Below are positions 18,675 through 28,236 of a stretch of 64,000 nt of DNA, piece by piece. Below the pieces are notes generated by a model. That model made no database searches. It was not told the origin of the DNA and was given only the letters and a program-made list of their open reading frames with translations. Position 1 is the stretch's first letter. The number at the start of each line of letters is the position of its first letter. Source of the stretch: an uncultured Lutibacter sp. (GTDB lineage Bacteria > Bacteroidota > Bacteroidia > Flavobacteriales > Flavobacteriaceae); assembly GCF_947493565.1 (NCBI RefSeq), contig NZ_CANLRG010000003.1, positions 62,001 through 126,000 on the forward strand. Reading direction: 5' to 3'. The position numbers and the translations under genes are program-made.

Positions 18675-21122
18675 TTGAAAAAATTTCTTCCTTTATTATT
18701 ATTTTTGGTTATATCTTTTTTAAATGCTCAAAATGCGACCATTAAAGGAGTAGTAAAAAACACTTATAAAAAACCTATTGAAGGTGCAACTGTTTCTTAC
18801 CTTAACAATGGAGTTACCACAAATAATAAAGGAGAGTTTGTTTTAATAATACCAGCTAACAAAGAAGTATCAGTACTTATTAATCATATTTCTTACAAAA
18901 CTTTAGAAAAAAAATTCAACTTACCTTCAAACAAAACATTTAGATATTATCCAATTTTAGAAATAAAAATTGAGGAAATTGATGAAGTGCTAGTTAAAGA
19001 TCGTAAAAAAAATGCTGAAGGAATATTCACTGTCAAACCCGAAGATATTACCAAAATACCTAGTGCAAATAATGGTGTTGAAAATATTTTAATGACTTTA
19101 GCTGGTGTAAACAACAATAATGAATTAAGCACTCAATACAATGTGCGTGGAGGTAATTTTGATGAAAATTTGGTATATGTTAACGGAATTGAAGTGTATC
19201 GTCCATTTTTAGTCCGTTCTGGTCAACAAGAAGGTTTGAGCTTTATAAATAGCGACCTAATTCAAAATATTCAATTTTCAGCAGGTGGATTTCAAGCAAA
19301 GTATGGAGATAAAATGTCTTCGGTTTTAGACATAACGTATAAAACTCCTAAAAAATTTGAAGCTGATTTTAATGCTAGTTTGCTTGGTGCAAGCGCTTCA
19401 ATTGGAGGGACACTTCTTAATAATAAATTAAGCGCATTATTAGGAATACGATATAGAGACAATAGTTTATTTGTAAATAGTAAAAATGTTGAAACCAATT
19501 ACAATCCCAGTTTTATAGATGTTCAAAACTTTCTATCCTACCAAGTTAATTCAAAGTTTAAAATTGATTTTTTAGGAAACATTGCTATCAATAACTACAA
19601 CTACATTCCTAGTACTCGAAGAACAAAATTTGGGACACTTTCAAATCCTTTAGAACTTATTGTTTATTATGAAGGACAAGAAAAAGATAAATTTAAAACC
19701 CTCTTTGGAGCATTAAAAGGAAATTACCAAGTTTATAAAAATTTAACTATTAGCTTAACAACAAGTGCCTACAGTTCCATTGAAGAAGAATATTACGATA
19801 TTTTGGCTAGTTATAATTTAGGCGTCGTGAATAACGATTTTAGTTCCAATAACTTTGGTGAAGTAGAATTTTCTGAAAATATAGGCTCACAGTTAAACCA
19901 TGCTAGAAACGATTTAGATGCTTTAGTTTATAATTCTGAAATAAAAACCACGTATAAAAAAAATAAACTTCAACTAGATTTTGGTATAAAGTTTCAACAA
20001 GAAGATATAAAAGACCGCATTAAAGAATGGGAAGTTATTGACTCTTTAGGCTTTAATGTTCGACCTCCACATCACAATACTAACAATCAACCTTACGAAC
20101 CTTTTACAGGCGAAATCACACCATACCAACACATTAATAGTCAGAACCATATAAAAATTGATAGACTGGTTTGGTTTGCACAATTAGGTAATATTTCCAA
20201 CTGGAAAAATCATAGAATATGGTATAATTTTGGTATTCGTTCTCATAATTGGAATGTAAACGGATCAGATATAGAGACTGCTAATCAAATTATTTACAGC
20301 CTTAGAGGACAATTTGCTATTCAACCTAATTGGAAAAAAGATATGCTCTTTAGAATTTCTGGGGGTATGTATAATCAGCCTCCATTTTATAAAGAATTAA
20401 GAGATGCAGAAGGAATTATACATCCGAAAGTTGATGCTCAAAAATCATTACAACTAGTTTTGGGTAACGATCTTAGTTTTAAATTATGGAACCGACCTTT
20501 TAAATTGGTTTCTGAAATCTATTTTAAAAGTTTAACAAATGTGAACACCTATACAGTTGACAATGTTAGAATAAGATATAGTGCAACAAACAATGCGAAA
20601 GCTTATGCTACTGGAATTGATATTCGTTTAAATGGAGAGTTTGTTCCTGGAACAGAAAGTTGGGTAAGTATTGGTTTGTTAAAAACTGAAGAAAACAGCA
20701 ATAATTTAGGTTATATTTCTCGTCCAACAGATCAACGCTTTAAATTTGGAATGTTATTTCAAGATTATGTACCTAACATTCCTAATATAAAAATGTATTT
20801 AAATTTAGTTTATAATACTGGAGTACCTGGAGGATCGCCATCTTATGCTAATGCTTATAACTATCAAAATAGATTAAATGACTATAAAAGAGCTGATATT
20901 GGAATTTCATATGTATTTATAGATGCTAAAAATCAGTACAATACTGGTTGGCTCAAAAGTTTTAAAGAACTTTCTGTGGGTTTTGAAATATTTAATATGT
21001 TCGATGTTCAAAATTCAATTACAAACACTTGGGTTCGTGATGCGTATTCTAAACAGTTTTATGGCATACCAAATTATATGACACAACGTGTTTTAAACCT
21101 AAAATTTAATGTAAAATTTTAA
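18675..21122 (+). CDS. TonB-dependent receptor with carboxypeptidase-regulatory-like domain
   Basis: About 815 residues from TTG 18675, which directly gives the signal peptide MKKFLPLLLFLVISFLNAQ. An ATG at 18639 inside the peptidase gene is possible but gives an unusually long n-region. Order: CarboxypepD_reg-like domain (ATIKGVVKNTYKKPIEGATV), plug (VENILMTLAGVNNNNELSTQYNVRGGNFDENLVYVNG), then a 22-strand type beta barrel ending in an aromatic phenylalanine (LNLKFNVKF). No SusD partner lies next to it, so polysaccharide uptake of the Sus type is not indicated. Ligand unknown. Confidence 0.92.
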   Translation: MKKFLPLLLFLVISFLNAQNATIKGVVKNTYKKPIEGATVSYLNNGVTTNNKGEFVLIIPANKEVSVLINHISYKTLEKKFNLPSNKTFRYYPILEIKIEEIDEVLVKDRKKNAEGIFTVKPEDITKIPSANNGVENILMTLAGVNNNNELSTQYNVRGGNFDENLVYVNGIEVYRPFLVRSGQQEGLSFINSDLIQNIQFSAGGFQAKYGDKMSSVLDITYKTPKKFEADFNASLLGASASIGGTLLNNKLSALLGIRYRDNSLFVNSKNVETNYNPSFIDVQNFLSYQVNSKFKIDFLGNIAINNYNYIPSTRRTKFGTLSNPLELIVYYEGQEKDKFKTLFGALKGNYQVYKNLTISLTTSAYSSIEEEYYDILASYNLGVVNNDFSSNNFGEVEFSENIGSQLNHARNDLDALVYNSEIKTTYKKNKLQLDFGIKFQQEDIKDRIKEWEVIDSLGFNVRPPHHNTNNQPYEPFTGEITPYQHINSQNHIKIDRLVWFAQLGNISNWKNHRIWYNFGIRSHNWNVNGSDIETANQIIYSLRGQFAIQPNWKKDMLFRISGGMYNQPPFYKELRDAEGIIHPKVDAQKSLQLVLGNDLSFKLWNRPFKLVSEIYFKSLTNVNTYTVDNVRIRYSATNNAKAYATGIDIRLNGEFVPGTESWVSIGLLKTEENSNNLGYISRPTDQRFKFGMLFQDYVPNIPNIKMYLNLVYNTGVPGGSPSYANAYNYQNRLNDYKRADIGISYVFIDAKNQYNTGWLKSFKELSVGFEIFNMFDVQNSITNTWVRDAYSKQFYGIPNYMTQRVLNLKFNVKF

Positions 21123-21138
21123 TTATTTCAACTTAAAA

Positions 21139-21591
21139 TTATCCTAAAATTTGCTTTGCGTGCTCTTTTGTTTTTACTTTTGAAATAACGTCTTCAATTA
21201 TTCCTTTTTCATCAATAACAAAAGTTGTTCTATGAATACCATCATATTCGCGTCCCATAAATTTTTTCGGCCCCCAAACACCAAATGCACTGATAACTGT
21301 TTTATCTTCATCAGCTAACAACGGAAAAGGCAATTCATTTTTTGTTATAAAATTTTGTTGTCTTTTAGCAGAATCTGCACTAACACCTAATACATCATAT
21401 CCCTTTGCTAAAAAAGATTGATAATTATCTCTTAAATCACAAGCTTCAGCTGTACAACCAGGAGTACTCGCTTTAGGATAAAAAAACAATACTAATTTTT
21501 TTCCTTCATAGTCTTCTAATTTTACGGTATTTCCTTTTTCATCAACGGAAGTAAAATTTGGTGCTTTATCTCCTATTTTTAATGTTGTCAT
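21139..21591 (-). CDS. bcp: Thioredoxin-dependent thiol peroxidase (Bcp/PrxQ)
   Basis: 150 residues of the AhpC/TSA fold. The peroxidatic cysteine C46 is in STPGCTAEACDLRD, with the resolving cysteine C51 five residues later, the arrangement of the BCP/PrxQ alpha-helical class. It reduces H2O2 and organic hydroperoxides with thioredoxin. The gene is divergent from nth (35 bases apart) and convergent with the TonB receptor gene. Confidence 0.95.
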   Translation of the reverse strand: MTTLKIGDKAPNFTSVDEKGNTVKLEDYEGKKLVLFFYPKASTPGCTAEACDLRDNYQSFLAKGYDVLGVSADSAKRQQNFITKNELPFPLLADEDKTVISAFGVWGPKKFMGREYDGIHRTTFVIDEKGIIEDVISKVKTKEHAKQILG

Positions 21592-21597
21592 AATTTG

Positions 21598-21605
21598 TAT
21601 TTTAG
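21598..21605 (+). promoter_or_regulatory. Candidate variant -7 box before nth
   Basis: TATTTTAG 21 bases before the nth ATG, inside the shared bcp/nth intergenic region. Same 9-mer as at 16926-16934 and 53091-53099. No clear TTG element at the expected distance. Confidence 0.3.
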
Positions 21606-21626
21606 CTTTTTGTAAAGATACTAAAA

Positions 21627-22268
21627 ATGACCAAACAAGAAAGAGTTCAATTTGTAATAGATACCCTAGAAAAATTATACCCTAAAACACCAATACCATT
21701 AAATCACAAAGATCCATATACCTTGTTAATAGCGGTATTGTTATCCGCTCAAAGTACCGATGTTGGTGTAAATAAAATTACGCCAAAGCTTTTTAAAAAA
21801 GCCGATAATCCTTACGATATGGTTAAACTTTCTGTAGAGGAAATTAGAGAAATTATTAAGCCTGTTGGTTTATCTCCAATGAAATCAAAAGGCATTTATG
21901 GTTTGTCAAAAATTTTAATTGAAAAACATGAAGGAAAAGTACCTCAAAATTTTAAAGATTTAGAAGAATTACCAGCTGTTGGACATAAAACAGCGAGTGT
22001 GGTTATGAGTCAAGCTTTTGGAATCCCAGCATTTCCTGTGGATACTCATATTCATAGATTAATGTATCGTTGGAATTTATCTAACGGTAAAAGTGTAGCA
22101 CAAACTGAAAAAGACGCTAAAAGGTTGTTTCCTAAAGAGTTGTGGAATAAACTTCACTTACAAATTATTTTTTATGGTAGAGAATATTCTCCTGCTAGAG
22201 GGTGGAATATTGAAAAAGATATCATCACAAAAACTATTGGAAGAAAATCATTATTAAAAAATAAATGA
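21627..22268 (+). CDS. nth: Endonuclease III without iron-sulfur cluster
   Basis: 213 residues of the HhH-GPD superfamily. The hairpin-helix-hairpin and catalytic lysine are seen in LPAVGHKTASVV (K121) and the catalytic aspartate in PVDTHIHR (D139), as in E. coli Nth K120/D138. It should remove oxidised pyrimidines and nick abasic sites. The protein has no cysteine at all, so the C-terminal 4Fe-4S loop of classical Nth is absent; the matching region reads YGREYSPARGWNIEKD. The start is the only ATG that gives the full N-terminal helix. Confidence 0.93.
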   Translation: MTKQERVQFVIDTLEKLYPKTPIPLNHKDPYTLLIAVLLSAQSTDVGVNKITPKLFKKADNPYDMVKLSVEEIREIIKPVGLSPMKSKGIYGLSKILIEKHEGKVPQNFKDLEELPAVGHKTASVVMSQAFGIPAFPVDTHIHRLMYRWNLSNGKSVAQTEKDAKRLFPKELWNKLHLQIIFYGREYSPARGWNIEKDIITKTIGRKSLLKNK

Positions 22269-22337
22269 GCTTTCTAAAACTTACTTATTACATTCACAAT
22301 AAAACAGTATATTTAGCTTCCTAAATTTAATTCAACT

Positions 22338-23687
22338 ATGCCAAAGCAAACATTGTGGGGTCACCCAAAAGGATTATATATTCTATTTTTTACAGAACTA
22401 TGGGAACGTTTTTCATTTTATGGTATGCGCGCCATACTTATTTTATATTTAACAGCCAAAACAACCGAAAGCAATGCTGGTTTAGGTTGGGATAATGTAT
22501 CTGCTTTAGAAATTTATGGATGGTATACTATGTTTGTTTACGTAATGTCTGTTCCAGGCGGATTAATAGCTGACCGTTTAATAGGGCAAAAAAAAGCTGT
22601 TATGGTAGGCGGTGTTTTAATTATTATAGGGCATTTTATTTTAATTTTTCCTGAAATATGGGCATTTTATTTAGGTGCTTTAATAATTATTTTAGGAGTT
22701 GGCGCCTTAAAACCTAATATTTCAAGTATGGTAGGTGGTTTATACAAACCTGGCTCTGAAAAAAGAGATACTGCCTTCACTATTTTTTATATAGGAATTA
22801 ATATAGGTGCCTTTACAGCGCCTTTAATAGTTGGTTATGTAGGCGAAGTAATCAACTGGAATTTAGGATTTGGTTTGGCTGGTGTAGGAATGACTCTTGG
22901 TCTTATTGTGTATATTTTGGGACAAAAATACTTAAAAGATGTTGGCAATTTTGTACCTCTTAAAAGAGAGGAAACTACAAATAAAAGCGTTCCACTAACA
23001 ACAATTGAAAAAGATAGAATGATTGTTTTAGTCATATCATTTATTATTGTTATGGTGTTTTGGGCAGCTTATGAGCAAGCTGGAGGGCTGATGAATTTAT
23101 ATGCGCGTGACAAAATAGATCGTGAAATTTTTGGTTTTACAGTGCCTGCAAGTTTCTTACAATCTTTACATGCTTTTTATGTGATTTTATTAGGTGTTCC
23201 TGTGGCATATCTATGGTCTAAATGGCAAAAGAAAGGCAAAGAAAGTTCATCTTTATTTAAAATGGGGCTTGGTACCATTATAACAGGTTTAGGGTTTTTA
23301 GTATTGGCAGGAGCAGCTATTGAAACAGCTTCTTCTTTAGATGGTAAAGCAGCTATTTACTGGATGTTTGGAGCCTATTTTTTACATGTAGTAGGAGAGT
23401 TAAGTATTTCTCCTGTTGCCCTTTCATTTATTACTAAATTAGCACCTATAAAGTATGCTTCTTTAATGATGGGAGCTTATTTTATGGTAACCGGGCTTGG
23501 AAATAAACTTGCAGGAATGGTAGGTCAAGCAGCTGAAAATGCAGGAGAATTAACCATATTTTTAGGAATTCTTATTTTTTGTGTTTCATTTGGCTTGTTA
23601 TTAATTGTTTTTGTGAAAAAATTAAAGAAACTTGCTCACGGAGCTGATGACATTGAAGAATCTAACCCAATTGTTGAAGCTGACTAA
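22338..23687 (+). CDS. POT/PTR2 family proton-dependent oligopeptide transporter
   Basis: 449 residues, inner-membrane protein of the major facilitator superfamily with at least twelve hydrophobic helices. The PTR2 signature is visible near the N terminus (FTELWERFSFYGMRAIL), and the second signature lies around GALKPNISSMVGGLY. ExxERFxxYG is the motif linked to proton coupling. Expected substrates are di- and tripeptides. It is monocistronic between nth and a short convergent membrane protein gene. Confidence 0.94.
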   Translation: MPKQTLWGHPKGLYILFFTELWERFSFYGMRAILILYLTAKTTESNAGLGWDNVSALEIYGWYTMFVYVMSVPGGLIADRLIGQKKAVMVGGVLIIIGHFILIFPEIWAFYLGALIIILGVGALKPNISSMVGGLYKPGSEKRDTAFTIFYIGINIGAFTAPLIVGYVGEVINWNLGFGLAGVGMTLGLIVYILGQKYLKDVGNFVPLKREETTNKSVPLTTIEKDRMIVLVISFIIVMVFWAAYEQAGGLMNLYARDKIDREIFGFTVPASFLQSLHAFYVILLGVPVAYLWSKWQKKGKESSSLFKMGLGTIITGLGFLVLAGAAIETASSLDGKAAIYWMFGAYFLHVVGELSISPVALSFITKLAPIKYASLMMGAYFMVTGLGNKLAGMVGQAAENAGELTIFLGILIFCVSFGLLLIVFVKKLKKLAHGADDIEESNPIVEAD

Positions 23688-23701
23688 ATTCTTAATCACT
23701 T

Positions 23702-23932
23702 TTAATATCTGTATTTTTTAAATTGTACTTTCATATCTGGAAGAAGTATTAGTAGTAGTATTAAAAATGAAATTAACAAAACTAGTTTTCCAATAATACA
23801 AAAATTACAATCGTAAAAGCTACTTGTAAAACCAAACAAACAGGTTGTACATCCTACAGCTAACATAATGATATAATCTATAAAAAGTAATGCTGAGCCA
23901 AAAACTAAAAGTTTTAAAATTAAATTTTTCAT
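23702..23932 (-). CDS. Small cysteine-containing membrane protein
   Basis: 76 residues with two hydrophobic segments (about 4-27 and 45-66). The loop between them holds four cysteines (CTTC and CNFC types) and aromatic residues, on what is probably the periplasmic side. I do not recognise a family. An ATG start is present, no overlap with other genes exists, and it ends 15 bases from the convergent transporter gene. It could be a real but uncharacterised protein, or a chance frame in AT-rich sequence. Confidence 0.5.
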   Translation of the reverse strand: MKNLILKLLVFGSALLFIDYIIMLAVGCTTCLFGFTSSFYDCNFCIIGKLVLLISFLILLLILLPDMKVQFKKYRY

Positions 23933-24076
23933 ATTTCGTATTTTTAATTTATTAAATAAATAGTTAGTTGATTAAACTCTCTGTAAAAAAAGCATTTTTC
24001 TACAACCATTTATTCAATAAATTTAAGCTGCTTTAAACTTCTAATAAAGTGAATCAAATCATTAAATTTTTTGTTT

Positions 24077-24097
24077 AACTATGGAATTTTCATAGTT
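24077..24097. promoter_or_regulatory. 21-bp near-palindrome before the Crp/Fnr gene, candidate operator
   Basis: AACTATG-N7-CATAGTT, with inner bases also pairing, lies 50 bases before the ATG of the Crp/Fnr-type regulator and just upstream of a TAACTTTA box (24106-24113). A dyad at this place suggests autoregulation or control by another dimeric factor. Confidence 0.45.
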
Positions 24098-24146
24098 TAA
24101 TAATGTAACTTTACATTAAAAGCTATAAACAATTAATTTTTAAAAG

Positions 24147-24842
24147 ATGCCAGATTTTTTAACTGAAAAAAGACCCTTCAAATTTCATTTTTTGAATGCT
24201 CAAGAATGCTTACAAATTTTGACTGAAGATCAAAAAAAAGAAATGGTTCAACACAAAACAGATTTAGAATTTAATGCTGGAGAAATCATTATAAAAAGAG
24301 GTATTGATTCTAATAACATTTTGTATGTTACTGAAGGTTTGGTAAAGTTAGAAATTACTAATGGAAATAAAATAGCTACATTGACAATGGTTAAACCACA
24401 TTCATTTATAGGAATTGTATGTTGTTTTGCATTTGACAAATTTGATTTTACCGCTACCGCTTTAGAAAATACAAAAGTTACTCTTATTGAAATGTCAATT
24501 TTTCAAAAATTCATTAAAAACAATGGAGAATTTGCCTTAAATTTAATAAAGCATATGTCTGGTGTTGCTAATGGGATTTTTCATAAAATTACCAATTTTT
24601 CTCAAAAAAATATTGAAGGAGCTCTTTCGCTTACTATACTTGAGTTTGAAGAAATTTATAGTTCTCCAAAATTTAAACTTCCTGTTAATAGAAAAGAATT
24701 GGCCAATATACTTGGTTACTCAAAAGAAAGTGTTATTAATACCTTATCAAAATTTAATAAAGAAAGTATTATAAAAGTGTGTGATAAAGAAATTGAAATT
24801 TTAAATCATAAAAAATTACAACAAATAAGTAGAATTGGCTAA
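24147..24842 (+). CDS. Crp/Fnr family transcriptional regulator
   Basis: 231 residues. The N-terminal cyclic-nucleotide-binding-like beta roll covers about 20-130 (AGEIIIKRGIDSNNILYVTEG), then a dimerisation helix, and a C-terminal winged helix-turn-helix (PVNRKELANILGYSKESVIN). No four-cysteine FNR cluster is present in the N terminus, so the signal is probably not a 4Fe-4S centre; the ligand is unknown. It is convergent with the efflux operon, whose last gene ends three bases away, so no operon link is implied. Confidence 0.9.
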   Translation: MPDFLTEKRPFKFHFLNAQECLQILTEDQKKEMVQHKTDLEFNAGEIIIKRGIDSNNILYVTEGLVKLEITNGNKIATLTMVKPHSFIGIVCCFAFDKFDFTATALENTKVTLIEMSIFQKFIKNNGEFALNLIKHMSGVANGIFHKITNFSQKNIEGALSLTILEFEEIYSSPKFKLPVNRKELANILGYSKESVINTLSKFNKESIIKVCDKEIEILNHKKLQQISRIG

Positions 24843-24845
24843 AAT

Positions 24846-26063
24846 TTAAAATTGTTTTTTACTAAGCAATAAATATTCTTTTTTAGCTCTTCTTTTTAAT
24901 GAAAAAGCAGCTAACAAAAAATATAGAATTGTTAATATCCATAAATGCTTCCATTCATTAATCACTTCAAAAAAAGAGGCTTCCATTTGTGTTAAACGCA
25001 CAAAACCATTTATTCCAGGTGTGGATGGAACCAATGTCGCTATTTTTTGATAAAATTCTGAAAACCCTTCTACAGGAAAAGACAATCCACTTAACATTAA
25101 TGAAGGAATAGAAATTAATACTAAAAATAAAATCGCATCTTCTCGCTTTTTAAACAAAGAACTTATAGCAATTCCTAAAAAAACTACTGAAAATAAATAA
25201 GGAATTAAAAAAAGATAAACAGTGGTTAAAGACGACCTAACTGGTATCTTAAAAATTGTATAAATTATACCAATTTGAATTGGAATTACAATTGCAAATA
25301 ATAATGAATATAAACTAGATTTTGCTAACAAAACTGGTATGGTACCTCCTTTACTAAGCAACCTAGGAAACTTTTGATGTGTTGTTGTGGTTTCTTGTCT
25401 TGTACCATTTAAAATTCCAATTCCCATTAATAATACTAATTGGACAATTAAAGCAGTTAACATAGGAATTATATAAGTAGCATAACCTGAACTTGTATTA
25501 AATAAACTTTTTGAAACAGACTTAATTGGACTATAATTTTGTTGCGCTTCATTAAAAGACATTCCTTTAGACATATATTTTTTAATTACAATACCTGCAT
25601 TAAAGTAGCCATTTATTAATGTAATATCACCTAAAACTTTTTTATAAAAAACCATATTTGAAGCATCTGAAAATGTTGAAATTACTACTTGTTTACCACT
25701 TCTAATATTTTTTTCAAAATTTGAAGGAACAATCACAATTCCTCGTACCTTTTTTTGATAATATGCTTCTTTTGCCTCTTGCAAATTGGTAAACGTGGAA
25801 ATTGTATGTAACCCATCAGTACTTTCAAGCATAGAAATATAATCTCTACTTGTTTTAGATGCGTCTAGGTTTACAATAGCAATTGGTACCTCTTTCACTA
25901 CTTCATTGGAATAAATATATGTATATAATGCTAATATGATAATGCTTATTGAAAAAAAAGTACTTACCACTGCTTTATCACTTTTAATTGAATTCCATTC
26001 AGTTAAAAATGCGTCCCAAAAAAAAATTCTAAATTTATAGTATGATTTGATCAAATTTTTCAT
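24846..26063 (-). CDS. ABC-2 type permease, second of two
   Basis: 405 residues from the ATG at 26063, two bases after the preceding gene's stop (a TTG at 26069 would add two residues). ABC2_membrane_3 layout: one N-terminal helix, a large periplasmic domain (about 55-190) and five to six C-terminal helices. It matches YhhJ-like permeases. Last gene of the TetR-TolC-HlyD-permease-permease unit. No ATP-binding protein is encoded in the operon. Confidence 0.88.
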   Translation of the reverse strand: MKNLIKSYYKFRIFFWDAFLTEWNSIKSDKAVVSTFFSISIIILALYTYIYSNEVVKEVPIAIVNLDASKTSRDYISMLESTDGLHTISTFTNLQEAKEAYYQKKVRGIVIVPSNFEKNIRSGKQVVISTFSDASNMVFYKKVLGDITLINGYFNAGIVIKKYMSKGMSFNEAQQNYSPIKSVSKSLFNTSSGYATYIIPMLTALIVQLVLLMGIGILNGTRQETTTTHQKFPRLLSKGGTIPVLLAKSSLYSLLFAIVIPIQIGIIYTIFKIPVRSSLTTVYLFLIPYLFSVVFLGIAISSLFKKREDAILFLVLISIPSLMLSGLSFPVEGFSEFYQKIATLVPSTPGINGFVRLTQMEASFFEVINEWKHLWILTILYFLLAAFSLKRRAKKEYLLLSKKQF

Positions 26064-26065
26064 TT

Positions 26066-27238
26066 TCAAATTCTATGAAGATAAACACCTTTCCTAAACA
26101 ATTTATCTAACTTTAACCAGCCGATAGTAACTGGAAAAAGTGTTAATACCACCAACATTACAACAGATTTATAAGAGTAAAACAATGGAATACCTCTTTG
26201 TGTTTGATCTAAAAATAGTTCAAAAAAATGGGTGAAAGGGAATAATTCACTTAACCACTGCATGGGTATAGGCATTCCAAAAATAGGAAATGTAATTCCC
26301 GAAAAAGATAAACTAACCGCTGTAAAACCAGAACCTACAGTAAGAGCTTCTCTAAAACTTCTACTTATAGAAACAAACAACAAGGCAAAAGATTGATTTG
26401 CCAAAATAAGTAAAAATAAGCCAACAAAAAGTGTTAGTTTATTTCCTCTCATAGGGAAATCTTGCAGTACAAACATACTTATAAACAACACCACTCCAAC
26501 CAATAAAAACCACAAAGTATAAGGTAATAGCTTTCCTAGAATGATACTTATTATATTTCCATTTGTTATTTTAACAAGTTTTGCTCCTTTACTATATTTT
26601 AAATCGGAGCCAAAACTATAAATTGTTGTAAGTATTACAAATAATTGGAAAAACATTGTTAAAAATCCTGAATTTAAATAATAGGAATAGTTGGTATATG
26701 GATTTGACAATACATGATTATTTATTAAAATAGGTTGAAAATTAATTTTAGCGTTTTTTACAGAAACACCTTTTTTTATTTGCTTTTCAATAGCTATACC
26801 TGCCGAAATTGTTCCAATAACTTTGCTAAATGCTTTGTGTTCTAAACCGCTTGGTAATAAAACATTACTATTGTACTGATTTAAAATAGTTACTTGCATT
26901 CCTTTTTTTATTTCCAATCCAAAGTTTTTTGGAATGGTTACAATTCCATAAATTTTACCTAACCTAATGAGCTCTTCACTTTCTAATTGATTAACAGGAA
27001 GATGAGTTACTTCTAACTCAGGAGTTGCATTTAACTGGGAAATTATATTTCTTGATATTGAAGAATGATCAAGGTCAACAACAGCTATTGGTAAATTTCT
27101 TGCAACTCCGTTGGATAATAACGTATTAAAAAAAAACATTGAAACAAAAGGTAAAACAATTGCAAAAACAAAAGTAGTTTTTGTTGAAAACAACAAAGCA
27201 ATTTCACGTTTCGCTATTTTTAATAGTAACTTCATCAT
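26066..27238 (-). CDS. ABC-2 type permease, first of two
   Basis: About 390 residues from the ATG at 27238, which lies just after the stop of the membrane-fusion gene; a TTG at 27247 would overlap it. N-terminal helix (TTFVFAIVLPFVSMFFF), a periplasmic domain, and a C-terminal block of helices with the ABC-2 phrase SFSGITFPIFGMP. It is paralogous in layout to the next gene and probably forms a heterodimer with it. The substrate is unknown; drug or lipid-like compounds are usual for this family. Confidence 0.88.
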   Translation of the reverse strand: MMKLLLKIAKREIALLFSTKTTFVFAIVLPFVSMFFFNTLLSNGVARNLPIAVVDLDHSSISRNIISQLNATPELEVTHLPVNQLESEELIRLGKIYGIVTIPKNFGLEIKKGMQVTILNQYNSNVLLPSGLEHKAFSKVIGTISAGIAIEKQIKKGVSVKNAKINFQPILINNHVLSNPYTNYSYYLNSGFLTMFFQLFVILTTIYSFGSDLKYSKGAKLVKITNGNIISIILGKLLPYTLWFLLVGVVLFISMFVLQDFPMRGNKLTLFVGLFLLILANQSFALLFVSISRSFREALTVGSGFTAVSLSFSGITFPIFGMPIPMQWLSELFPFTHFFELFLDQTQRGIPLFYSYKSVVMLVVLTLFPVTIGWLKLDKLFRKGVYLHRI

Positions 27239-27239
27239 A

Positions 27240-28229
27240 TTAGTCAAATTGTGATGCCTGAACTAAAATACTCATCCCTGGTCTTAACTCAACTTCTTCA
27301 CCTACTGGTGTGGCTTTAATCTCAAAAGTCCTAACATCAAAATCTCCAGTAGCCTTTGTAGCATTCCACGTAGCATAATCGCCCAAAGGTGCGATATAAT
27401 ATATTTTAAAAATAATTTGTTTATTGTTTAATGCTGGAACTGTTGCAATAAATTCAGCATTTTTCTTAAACTTAGATAACATCGTTTCTTTAATATTTAA
27501 CACCGCATAACTATTGGTAATGTCTACCAAATGAACTACAGGATACCCTGCTCCTATTAGCTCACCCTCTTCTGGTAAAAAATTTAGCACTTCTGCATTA
27601 ATTGGAGAAACAATATTTCGTTCATTTTTATAACTTTCCAATTCACTTAAAGCTCCAGAAGCTTGTTTTACCATTGCACTTGCAGCTTCTACATCTTCTA
27701 CTCTAGCTCCTTTTAGTGCAATTTTATAAGCATTGTATGCGGCAGCTTCATCTTTTAAAGCGGCTTCTTTTTGGGCAAAAACCTCATCTTTTTTTTGAGC
27801 CGAAACTACTCCATCGTCATATAAATTTTCAATACGTTCATAAGTTTTTTTCATTACTTCTGCCCCTACTTTGGCTTTTTCATAAATACTTTTGGAAGCA
27901 TTAATTTCTTCTTTACGAGCTCCATTTAGCGCTTTATTTTTTTGTGCAGTAGCTACATCATGTAGTGCTAAAGCTTGTGCTTCTTTTGCTAATATTTCGG
28001 GGCTTTCTAAAGTTGCCAATAATTGTCCTTTTGTAACACTTGCTCCTTCTTTAACTTCAAAAGTATTAATTCTAGTAGGTATTTTAGCTGCTAAATATAT
28101 TTCCTTAGCCTCTATTCTACCTTGCAAAACAATAGTTTTCGGTTTATTAATTAGCCATACACCTAATAGCAGTACAGTTGCAATAATTATGATGCTAGTG
28201 AATGATTTTATAAGTTTAATATTTTTCAT
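27240..28229 (-). CDS. HlyD-type periplasmic membrane fusion protein
   Basis: 329 residues. N-terminal membrane anchor (SIIIIATVLLLGVWLI), a biotinyl-lipoyl-like half (RIEAKEIYLAAKIPTRINTF, VTKGQLLATLESPE), a long coiled-coil hairpin rich in Ala, Glu and Lys, and the second lipoyl half followed by a beta barrel (GELIGAGYPVVHLVDI). It bridges the inner-membrane permeases to the TolC-type channel encoded just upstream (7-base gap). Confidence 0.92.
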   Translation of the reverse strand: MKNIKLIKSFTSIIIIATVLLLGVWLINKPKTIVLQGRIEAKEIYLAAKIPTRINTFEVKEGASVTKGQLLATLESPEILAKEAQALALHDVATAQKNKALNGARKEEINASKSIYEKAKVGAEVMKKTYERIENLYDDGVVSAQKKDEVFAQKEAALKDEAAAYNAYKIALKGARVEDVEAASAMVKQASGALSELESYKNERNIVSPINAEVLNFLPEEGELIGAGYPVVHLVDITNSYAVLNIKETMLSKFKKNAEFIATVPALNNKQIIFKIYYIAPLGDYATWNATKATGDFDVRTFEIKATPVGEEVELRPGMSILVQASQFD

Positions 28230-28236
28230 AATAAAT

